Assembly: GCA_910577435.1 (NCBI GenBank)
Contig: CAJTLV010000011.1
Coordinates: 1-39,295, forward strand
Length of the DNA stretch: 39,295 nt
From: an uncultured Christensenella sp.
GTDB lineage: Bacteria; Bacillota; Clostridia; Christensenellales; Pumilibacteraceae
Direction of reading: 5' to 3'
Below the pieces are notes generated by a model. The model ran no database searches. It saw only the letters and a list, made by a program, of their open reading frames with translations, and was not told the origin of the DNA. Shown here one piece after another: positions 1 through 8,400 of the stretch. The position numbers and the translations under genes are program-made. Each line of letters opens with the position of its first letter. The stretch's first letter is position 1.

Positions 1-502
1 TGATAGCCTTAAAAGTTGTCCCCGTTGCCTTCTTATTAAAAATTTCCTCATAAGATTGTAATAACAAATATATAAATTCTATCGGCATAGATACATATGG
101 GATAACAGCACACAGCCCTCTGCCAATACATATTGTGCGTTCTACTATGTTAACTTTGCCAACAGGCGCTCTTACGCATAATACAACAGCACGCTCTTTT
201 ATAATTTTTGTTGGCATCGTGGTTTTTTGAACAGAAACTTGAAGATATTTCCTTCCAAAATAAATTTTCCCTTGATGAAATTCAATGCCATTGCAATATC
301 TATCAACGCTATTGCCATCAGGCGATTGCCCCATAATGATGTTATATACAGTCCCCAATCTCACCCATTCCCAACTATCGGGAATCTCGAAAGGCAGCTC
401 ATCTTCAATACATTTAGGCTCATTATTCCCAACCTTCTCATAATGGCGATTATGTTCATTGTCGAACTCTTGATTTTTAAGATGTTTTATGGTATAATGT
501 AG
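1..502 (-). pseudogene. hsdS: 5'-truncated type I restriction specificity subunit (HsdS), running off the left edge
   Basis: Reading leftward, one frame stays open from about 502 to the window edge. It contains the motif IPDSWEWVRLG that opens a target recognition domain of HsdS, then GQSPDG, CVRAPVGKVN and ICIGRGLCAV, all typical of type I specificity subunits. HsdS chooses the DNA sequence methylated or cut by the HsdMS/HsdRMS complex. The frame has a stop at 503-505 and no ATG, GTG or TTG before the conserved core. The usual 60-70 residues ahead of the recognition domain are therefore missing, and the break abuts the promoter of the next gene. It could be a dead remnant or a silent cassette used in hsdS shuffling; the rest of the locus is outside the window. 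The family call is firm; the functional state is inferred. Confidence 0.8.
470..498 (+). promoter_or_regulatory. Promoter of the SIR2-NTPase gene
   Basis: TTGATT (470-475) and TATAAT (493-498) are separated by exactly 17 bases, a near-consensus housekeeping sigma promoter. It lies inside the antisense of the truncated hsdS reading frame and fires away from it. A GAGGTGG ribosome binding site (about 513-519) precedes the ATG at 527. Confidence 0.75.
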
Positions 503-526
503 TTAATCTTATGAGGTGGTGCTAAA

Positions 527-2821
527 ATGAATATAGAACTCGATAGTTTATTTTTAGAGAAACTAAAAACTGGTATTAGCATTTTTAGCGGTGCTGGTTT
601 TTCTGTGTTACCCGCGCCAGATGGGACAAGACTGCCAAATGGTGCGGAATTATGCCTTGAAATACAAAAAAATTTTGGCTTGCAAGATATCCCAGCAGAA
701 AGTGGGTTGGAATATATTTCTGAGTTTTGTCCCGAATCAGAATATCAAGATTTCTTGCGCAATCGATTCACTGTTAGTGATTATAACCCACTATACAATA
801 CTATAAATAAACTAACGATTAAAACTTTTGTTACTACAAATATAGATAATATAGTAAGAAAAATAACCGATCATAGTGAACGGTATTATTTAAAAAGTAT
901 TCGTGAATATGGCGCAACTATGAATGGTTATAATGAATTATGTTACATACCATTACACGGCGATGTTTCCGATCCTAATTCTAAACTCTATTTTGGATCA
1001 TTTGACCTGGCCGTAGTAGATAAACAAAATAGAGACCTATTTGATTTAATGTATGGGAAACTTGCAAAAGAACCTATTTTATTTATTGGATATGGCTTTC
1101 ACGATAAAGGAGTATTAAGTGTAATAAAGCGCCTATTGGATTTAGGAACAACGGACATTTGGATTCAGTTTCTTCCAGAGGATAAATACAATATAAAACT
1201 TTTCAAAAGCAAGGGCTGCCATATTATTGAGGCTTCTACTGAATCGTTGTTATCTTGGATTGATAGCAACATTCAGAGCAATTCAGGAAATCGCGTTTCT
1301 GAAAGTGGTATCAGTAAAGATTTGCTTAATTTTTGCATACCCACAATTTCCGAAGTGGTGAGCATACCACAAAAAGAATTTTTTCAACAAGGCAATACAG
1401 GATGGCATTCTATTTTAACTGATGTCCCTTATGAAAGAAAAATAGTTGCTGAATTAGAAAACGCCACATTAACAAGAAAGAATATCGTTTTAATTGGCTG
1501 TCGATTTGCCGGTAAAACAACTATACTCATGCAATTGGCAAGAAAAGTTAAACATAGAAATAAATTTTATGTGGATGGCATTACAAAAGAAGAAGCGGAG
1601 TTTATGATAAAGAAAATCGGCGAACAAGAAGCATGGGTATTCTTCAATAATTGTACAGATAATATTTTAGCATATAATGCTTTCGCTAAAATTAGAAACA
1701 TTAGACTTGTTGGCGCTTCTGAAGAATACAGATTTGAAATGGTAAAGCATTTATTAGATAAAACAATTAACTATAAAGTGTTTGATTGCAATGAAATAGG
1801 TAGAGATGAGGCTCGTCAAATATATAATAAAATACCCTCTGGTATACGTAAGGAACATTTTTCCTATAAAGAATCAAGCGACGAAAAATTCTCCATGTTA
1901 GAAATGGTAGCGCAAAATGTAATCGGAGTTTTTACAAAAAAACATATTTCTAAGATGCTACATGAGATAGAAAAACAAAGTTTAGATATGCTTAAAGTTG
2001 TCGCTCTCACTTCATATTTATCTGAAAATGGATCAGCTATTTCTTATATAAATGTATCAAATTTGCTTGATATAAATGTGTATCCGCAAGCGGTTAACAT
2101 TATAAAGCAAACGAAAGACTATTTAAGAGCGTATGATTATCACTTTGACTTAGACGAAGAAGCCCAAGATTATTTTATACTTCGCTCTAAGCTCTTCGCT
2201 ATAAACGTACGCAATATTCTGATAGAAGAGTACAAAATGCTATTTGCGGACATTGTTAGTAAATTTACCATAAAAGAAACCCAATACAACATTTTAAGAT
2301 ATAACGTATTTAGAAGAAAAGCTTATGACGCAGAACTATTTGCAAAGCTATTTACATTAAGACAAGCGGAAACGCTGTATCAAGAATTATATGAAAAAGA
2401 CCATAGCCCTTATACATTACAGCAATGGGCACTTTGCCTTGCTTATTTTAAGCACTATCGAGATGCTTTTATAAAAATCGATAAGGCCATCAGTCTTATG
2501 CCAAATAACTTCAGTTTCAAAAACTCACAAGCGATCATATTATTTGAAGCAAATAAAGAAATTGGTTCGGATGAGGCTATAGGTTATATGGAAAAAGCAA
2601 TGGATACTTTAAAAATGTGCTATATGGATGATAAGCGTAAAATATATCATGCTCAAAAATTCGCGGAGTTTGCAGTTTATTTTCATGATAGGTATGATAG
2701 AAACGACTATCTGGAAAACGCTTGGCAATGGATCGCTGAAATAATACAAGATGATTCAAGCCCATCTCCTCGCACTTTAAGAATTCGAGAGAAATTGATG
2801 TCAATAAAATCAAGAATTTAA
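527..2821 (+). CDS. SIR2-domain / STAND-like NTPase / TPR-like protein, probable anti-phage defence protein
   Basis: The N-terminal 250 residues are a SIR2-like domain: SGAGFS (21-26), TTNID (103-107), the PLHGD motif with the presumed catalytic His144, and IGYGFHD (187-193). A P-loop NTPase follows, with Walker A GCRFAGKTT (324-332), a Walker B-like WVFFNN (370-375) and VGASEEYRF (395-403), which resembles the sensor segment of STAND ATPases. The C-terminal part (about 560-764) is all-helical and TPR-like. SIR2 domains fused to STAND modules (the Avs5 type) and other SIR2 effectors deplete NAD when phage is sensed. Assigning that role here rests on architecture and on the adjoining restriction gene. 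At 764 residues it is short for such proteins. It is strongly AT-rich compared with genes beyond 3.5 kb, suggesting transfer. Confidence 0.8.
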   Translation: MNIELDSLFLEKLKTGISIFSGAGFSVLPAPDGTRLPNGAELCLEIQKNFGLQDIPAESGLEYISEFCPESEYQDFLRNRFTVSDYNPLYNTINKLTIKTFVTTNIDNIVRKITDHSERYYLKSIREYGATMNGYNELCYIPLHGDVSDPNSKLYFGSFDLAVVDKQNRDLFDLMYGKLAKEPILFIGYGFHDKGVLSVIKRLLDLGTTDIWIQFLPEDKYNIKLFKSKGCHIIEASTESLLSWIDSNIQSNSGNRVSESGISKDLLNFCIPTISEVVSIPQKEFFQQGNTGWHSILTDVPYERKIVAELENATLTRKNIVLIGCRFAGKTTILMQLARKVKHRNKFYVDGITKEEAEFMIKKIGEQEAWVFFNNCTDNILAYNAFAKIRNIRLVGASEEYRFEMVKHLLDKTINYKVFDCNEIGRDEARQIYNKIPSGIRKEHFSYKESSDEKFSMLEMVAQNVIGVFTKKHISKMLHEIEKQSLDMLKVVALTSYLSENGSAISYINVSNLLDINVYPQAVNIIKQTKDYLRAYDYHFDLDEEAQDYFILRSKLFAINVRNILIEEYKMLFADIVSKFTIKETQYNILRYNVFRRKAYDAELFAKLFTLRQAETLYQELYEKDHSPYTLQQWALCLAYFKHYRDAFIKIDKAISLMPNNFSFKNSQAIILFEANKEIGSDEAIGYMEKAMDTLKMCYMDDKRKIYHAQKFAEFAVYFHDRYDRNDYLENAWQWIAEIIQDDSSPSPRTLRIREKLMSIKSRI

Positions 2822-3073
2822 AATACCACTACAATAGCAGTATCTCCAATGATTCATCTTTGTTAGTTCGATTTCATTACGCTTATGTTCACCAAAACGA
2901 AGCAATTCGAACTTTTTTCGGGTTGCTTCTTCTTTTTGTTCTTTTTCGGATTCGAGAGGCTCGTCTGTCGTTTTCATCACGATTAAGAGCCACTCACCAT
3001 CAAAAATCACTTCACGGATAAACACGTCGAACAGCCGTTTCATATTGTCGAGGCTTAGGAGACGGATTCGCCT
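2810..3073 (-). pseudogene. Remnant of an unidentified protein, possibly a recombinase C-terminus
   Basis: A leftward frame is open from 3073 (stop codon at 3074-3076) to 2810 and overlaps the last bases of the SIR2 gene. From the ATG at 3043 it gives 77 residues with the look of real protein: RLFDVFIREVIFDGEWLLIV, then a charged helical stretch. That pattern faintly resembles the last strands and tail of a large serine recombinase, but I cannot confirm the family. There is no ribosome binding site before the ATG. Residues upstream of it (LLSLDN) also read as coding, so this looks like the 3' end of a decayed gene rather than a small intact gene. Confidence 0.3.
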
Positions 3074-3528
3074 TTAACGTATATTTGCCCGTTTCAAAAA
3101 TAAAATCGGTTTAAAATATAATATAATAATTACAAATGAAATAAAATTTGAAGATAACCGGCTTTTTATTAATAATTCAGTGTTTCACCACTATTCTGCA
3201 ATCATTACTTAGGCGGCGGAAAAAACGGAACAGTATTCTGACCAAAACATTATCTGGGGTTTTAATATTTTCTCTTTCCATATACACATTATACGCTGTT
3301 TTTCAAAAAATCAATAGCAAAACGAAATTTCCATTACTTTCGTCTGTTTGAACACCGAGAACATCTGCACGCCGAACATTTTCCGCTAACTCAAATATAT
3401 TAATGCTCAAAAACTGCGGCATTCCCCGCATAACGCTAACTAACGTATCCCCGATCTCCGCCTACCCGTTTATATCGTTGACTTGTCGTCGAAATTCGAT
3501 TATAATTAAGACGGAGAATAGAACGTCT
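2822..3528. other. AT-rich gap with gene debris and the ABC-F promoter
   Basis: Apart from the leftward remnant described separately and the promoter at 3478-3506, I see no convincing gene. A 67-codon rightward frame at 3148-3351 has low-complexity hydrophobic and basic content and no ribosome binding site. A leftward 34-codon frame near 3190-3295 is equally weak. Composition changes from AT-rich to the mixed composition of the rest of the window across about 3350-3500, so this gap probably holds the right border of the acquired island. Confidence 0.5.
3478..3506 (+). promoter_or_regulatory. Promoter of the ABC-F gene
   Basis: TTGACT (3478-3483) and TATAAT (3501-3506) have a 17-base spacer. 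Transcription would start just before the GGAG (3513-3516) that precedes the ATG at 3529. This argues against the in-frame ATG at 3403, which lies upstream of the promoter. Confidence 0.75.
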
Positions 3529-5151
3529 ATGCGCGGACAGAATTTCAGCCTTTCGTTCGGTACGGAAGTTATATACGACGATGCCGAGTTTTATATAGGC
3601 GATACGGACAAGGTAGGGATCGTCGGCGTGAACGGTGCCGGCAAAACGACGCTGTTCAACGTGATTCTGGGTCGGCAAGAGCTTGACAGAGGTCGCATAA
3701 TAACGGGCAACTCGCGCATAGGGTATCTGCCGCAGGTCATAGAGTTTGACGACGCGCAAAAAACAGTATGGGAATATCTTTACGACGCGCGCGGTATTCG
3801 CGCGCTCGAAGCCGAGTTGAACGAAATATACGAAAAACTCGCGACTGCTGACGAAGCCGAACAGGATTTTTTGCTCAAACGCCTGTCGGTCGTTCAGTCC
3901 GGTCTCGACGGCGCGGACGTTTACAACGCCGAAAATATACTGCTCGAACTTATTTTCGATATGCAGATCGACGACAAACTGCTCGATATGCGCGTATGCG
4001 ATCTTTCGGGCGGACAAAAATCCAAAATCGCATTCGCGCACGTACTGTTCTCCAACGCACAGATCCTATTGCTGGACGAGCCGACCAACCACCTCGACGC
4101 GTCTACGAAAGGTTTCGTTACCGAATATCTCAAAAGCTATAAGGGAAACGTTCTCATTATAAGCCACGACGTGGATTTTCTCAATGCGGTCGTAGGAAAG
4201 ATCCTTTTCGTTAACAAGTCGACCCACAAAACTGCGGTTTACGACGGCAACTATACTGCGTTCAAGCGAAAGTACGCTCAAGAACAATTGCTTAAAGAAC
4301 TGCGTATAACCCAACAGGAACAGGAAATCAAAAAACTCGCCGACTTCGTGCAAAAGGCGCGGCAAGCGTCGCAGACCAATCACAACCTAAAACGTATGGG
4401 ACAGGACCGTGAGGTCAAGCTCGCCAAAGCGATAGCCGCACTCGAAAAACGCGATAAGGAATACAAGCACGTCAAAATGCGCATCGAGCCGAAGACTTCG
4501 GGCGGTAAGATCCCGCTCGAAGTTAAGAACCTGACTTTCGGTTATGCCGACGGAAATAACCTTTACAAAGATCTATCTTTTTCTCTTGCCACAGACGAGC
4601 GGTTTTTGGTCGTAGGAGAAAACGGCGTCGGAAAATCGACGTTGCTAAAACTGATAATGGGAATTTTGCAACCCAAGGGCGGCGAAATATCGTTCAGTCA
4701 AAAGACGAGCATTGCGTATTACGCGCAGGAATTGGAGCTTCTCGACGCAGACAGGAGCGTACTTGACAATACCGACGGGAACGACTATACGGACGTTCAG
4801 CGCAGAAACATTCTCGGCAATTTCCTGTTTTCGGGCGACACGGTATTCAAAAAAATATCCGTACTCTCGCCCGGCGAACGAGCACGCGTCGCACTGTGCA
4901 AACTGCTTTTGAAACGCGCTAATATGCTTATCCTCGACGAGCCGACAAACCATCTCGATCCGGACACGCAGGCGATAATCGGCGAGAATTTCCGCGACTA
5001 TACCGGCACAATACTGCTCGTCAGCCACAATCCCGACTTTGTGGAGCAAGTCGGCATAACGCGAATGCTCGTCCTGCCAGAAGGCAAGATAGTCGATTAT
5101 TCCAAAGAACTGCTTTCGTACTACTACATTCTCAACACCGATTTCGTGTAA
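3529..5151 (+). CDS. ABC-F family ATPase (ribosome-associated)
   Basis: 540 residues with two ABC ATPase domains in one chain and no membrane segments, the ABC-F plan. Domain 1 has Walker A GVNGAGKTT (33-41), signature LSGGQ and the LLLDEPTNHLD Walker B block. Domain 2 has GENGVGKST, the variant signature LSPGE and LILDEPTNHLD. A charged helical linker (KRKYAQEQLLKELRITQQEQ) lies between them, as in EttA/Uup/YdiF-type factors. Such proteins act at the ribosomal E site as translation factors or antibiotic-protection factors; the sequence does not decide which. The start at 3529 gives a protein beginning directly with the first strand of domain 1 and fits the promoter and GGAG site. It is probably monocistronic. 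Confidence 0.88.
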   Translation: MRGQNFSLSFGTEVIYDDAEFYIGDTDKVGIVGVNGAGKTTLFNVILGRQELDRGRIITGNSRIGYLPQVIEFDDAQKTVWEYLYDARGIRALEAELNEIYEKLATADEAEQDFLLKRLSVVQSGLDGADVYNAENILLELIFDMQIDDKLLDMRVCDLSGGQKSKIAFAHVLFSNAQILLLDEPTNHLDASTKGFVTEYLKSYKGNVLIISHDVDFLNAVVGKILFVNKSTHKTAVYDGNYTAFKRKYAQEQLLKELRITQQEQEIKKLADFVQKARQASQTNHNLKRMGQDREVKLAKAIAALEKRDKEYKHVKMRIEPKTSGGKIPLEVKNLTFGYADGNNLYKDLSFSLATDERFLVVGENGVGKSTLLKLIMGILQPKGGEISFSQKTSIAYYAQELELLDADRSVLDNTDGNDYTDVQRRNILGNFLFSGDTVFKKISVLSPGERARVALCKLLLKRANMLILDEPTNHLDPDTQAIIGENFRDYTGTILLVSHNPDFVEQVGITRMLVLPEGKIVDYSKELLSYYYILNTDFV

Positions 5152-5293
5152 AGAACGCGAACTATTCTATCGTTCGCGAACGTATTTGCAATAGCCGGCT
5201 CTATCCGATTCTCCCCTGCTCACATCTTCAAACCATATGCCGACAAACCGCCGAGCGGGCGCGCAATCATTTATTCCACACGCCTTTTTTACA

Positions 5294-5323
5294 TTGACAA
5301 AGCAACTTTGCGAATGATATAAT
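5294..5323 (+). promoter_or_regulatory. Promoter of the M60 metallopeptidase gene
   Basis: A consensus TTGACA (5294-5299) and TATAAT (5318-5323) are separated by 18 bases. The ATG is at 5418, giving a leader of about 85 bases, with AAGGAG just before the start codon. Confidence 0.75.
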
Positions 5324-5331
5324 ATATATTG

Positions 5332-5350
5332 CCGTATATCCGATATACGG
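5332..5350. promoter_or_regulatory. Perfect palindrome just after the -10 box, candidate operator
   Basis: CCGTATATCCGATATACGG is a perfect 9+1+9 inverted repeat beginning nine bases after the -10 box, so it covers about +2 to +20. Position and symmetry fit a repressor operator. It is not followed by a T-run, so it is not a terminator. The cognate regulator is not identifiable from this window. Confidence 0.55.
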
Positions 5351-5417
5351 AACCGTAATTGTCGCAAACGAGTGGAATATTTTCACTCGCACGCATAAAT
5401 ATTTCAAGGAGAATTTT

Positions 5418-8400
5418 ATGGCAGATAAAAATTCAAAGCAAACGACGACGAAACCCGCTGCCACTACCAAACCGACCGCAAATCCAACTACTTCGACTGC
5501 GGCGCGTCCGTCTTCAACCGCTAAGCCGACTACCTCGACTGCGGCGCGTCCGTCTTCAACCGCTAAGCCGACTACCTCGACTGCGGCGCGTCCGTCTTCA
5601 ACCGCAAAGCCGTCGACTTCGACTGCGGCGCGTCCGTCTTCAACCGCTAAGCCGTCGACTTCGACTGCGGCGCGTCCGTCGTCGACCGCAAAGCCGTCGA
5701 CTTCGACTGCGGCGCGTCCGTCTTCAACCGCTAAGCCGACTGTCAAATCCGATACAATCGACACTAAGAAAGCGGCAATGACGTCGGTTGCGGCTACCAA
5801 AGACAAGACAAAAACAACTGCGAACAAACCGACGGGCAGTAAGAAATCCGCGTCTAAGGGCAAGGGCGGCATAGCGGCGATATTCGCCGACAAAAAACGC
5901 GCGATCATCGCATCTGCGGCGGCGATCCTGCTTCTCGCAGTCATTATCGTCGGAATTGTACTCGGCGCGCAAGCGTGCGGCAAGAGCAAAGGTCCTACGC
6001 TCGGCACGGGCAGTCCCGTAGTATTACCGAACACGCCCGTTGCGGTAACGGAACCGCAATCATACGACGGATCGCTTGTTCCGTCGACAGACGTCGGCGA
6101 AAGCGACTTTACATACGATTACAAAACGACGACGCAAGTCGGATTTTCGGGACGCGAATTGGGCACGGCAGAACGCGTAAAACCTGTCGCAGAACTGAGA
6201 AACGAGGGTTTGAACGAATATCCGAAATTCGGCTATACACTTTCGAACGTAATCGGTACGACAGCTGATAAAGTGGCCGCGCGCAACGCACTTATAGCGG
6301 AAGCAAACTATCTTTGCGCAACCGGAACGGCAAACGCAGGCGGCGGCGGCGGATACACTTGGATGGATGAAAACGGAATGCTGTATGCGGGCACGCGCGC
6401 CCAACCGACAGAGACGATCGGCAAGGACGGCAATCAACGTCAGCTTTACGCGCATACCGCGTCCGTAGGGATGTATCTCGGCAATGTCGCCGACGACGAA
6501 CCGCGCATTGTAAAAGAAGTCGTTATGCGCCCGCGCGGTTACAACGGATACGGCGTGACGGGCATTTACGCGCCCGCAGGCGAAGTGATCAAGATACAGA
6601 TCAGTGCCGAAGATATGGATGCGACGGGCGGAATCACCGTACACATCGGTCAAGCACTGTACAACGGTCAGGCAAACAACATTTGGACTGCGAAAAATCA
6701 AATGCAACGTATGCCCGTTATTCTCAACACGATGACTGTCAATAAAAACACCGCCGTGCTCGAAAACGGCGTCTACACGGCATACGTCGGATCTTTTCTC
6801 GGCGGTCCGCTGTATATTCGCAATACGAACGCTACATTCACCGCTACGATCTCGGGCGGCGTGCGGTATTCGCACTTTATACTCGGTTACACGACCGAAG
6901 AGGATTTCGAGTTCAACGCCGCATCGTCCGCGCCCTACTTCGATTTGGAGGTGTGGGATTTGGGCGTGTTGCATTCGGGACCCAAAGGCTATGCGGCAAA
7001 TTTTTCATACGGCGACATTTACAAGGCGGCAGTGCTTTGGGATAAAGTGGCGAACGTAACGACGACAGGCTCGGCGCAGGGTATCGTGTTCATATACGAC
7101 CCGTTCGTTGCGGCGGGCGCGGCGGTCGCGTTTCCGGGCAGACGGTCGGTCAACTGCCCCGCCGGCTGGATGACTTCGTCGCTCAATTACAACAGCATAG
7201 TAACGTCGGGCAGTTGGGGCAACTTCCACGAGTACCACCACAATTTTCAGGGCTACGGCGTAGGCAACGGCGGCGAAGTTACCAACAACGGAATGACACT
7301 CGTCTCCTATTCGCTGTTCACCAAAATTTCGAGCAAGCGCGGAATAGAGGGCTACGGCGCGCAAGGACTCGGCGGTTGGAACAACTACACAAGCGCGACG
7401 TGGGCGCTTACCGACCTGTTGAAGATACAGCGCGGCGAAACGCCGAGTAACGGCAATCAGGGTCTTGCTATATACGCCACGTTATTGCACAATTTCGGTC
7501 CCGACAATTATATCAAGGCAAAATACCAACAGCAATCCAAAGGCTACGGACAATACTATGTCGGATACTTAAAGGCTTGGCAGGACATAACGCATAATGA
7601 TATGACATATTACTTCAAGGACGTACTCAAAGGCATAAGCGCGGCGGACGCGAAGGAATACTCCCGCCCCGACTATCCGATGTTCGTTCCCGTGTCGAGC
7701 GTGTATCAGACCGGCAGAAGCTACAACTACGACGGCGAAAAGAAATACTTCCGAACGATGCAGCCTTACATAATCCCCTACGGCGACGACTTCAACATCG
7801 ATCTCGGTCCGTATACCGCCGAAAACGGAATGTACAGTTCGGGCAGTATCGTAATCCCCTCCGGTTTCCAATACCGCGTCAAGAGCATAACCGCGCCCGA
7901 ACACGGTTCCGTATCCGTAGTGGACAATTTCAATTTTACTTATACACCCGACAAAGACAGTCTTACTTCGGGTCAGATAATCGTTACGCTCGAAATAATC
8001 AAGTCCGACGGCTCGTTCAAAGTAGACGACGTGGACCTCGTACTCGAATTCGAACAATCGCACGAAACGAATAAGTTCACGCTCGAACGCACGACTTATA
8101 CATTTACCCAAGAAAATATGTATTCCGACGCGCAGACCGCATACGAAAACGGTTACGCAAATAACTCCTCCAAAGTGCAGGGCAACAATATCAACCCCAC
8201 GCAGAACTGCAACACCGATATTTGGTTCTATCCCGATACGGAAGCGAACCGCGAGAAATATCCGAATGTGCCGGAATCTTATTTCGTACACGACAATACC
8301 ATCGAAGAGATCAGCGGTAAGCTGTACTTCGAAGAAGCGGGTAAATACCGTATATACCTGCGCGGCAGACTTAACTGCGCGGCGTACTTCTCCGTCGACG

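Noticed and set aside
227..502. Rightward 91-codon hydrophobic frame
   Set aside because: Antisense to the hsdS fragment, whose motifs are unmistakable.
3148..3351. Rightward 67-codon hydrophobic/basic frame
   Set aside because: No ribosome binding site, low-complexity composition, no recognisable features.
3403..3528. Upstream ATG extension of the ABC-F gene
   Set aside because: It precedes the promoter and adds residues absent from ABC-F proteins; the ATG at 3529 has a GGAG site.
5267..6034. Leftward 255-codon frame with repeated VEDGRAAVEVDG
   Set aside because: It is the mirror of the 42-bp repeats in the M60 gene; the repetition keeps the frame open without evidence of coding.
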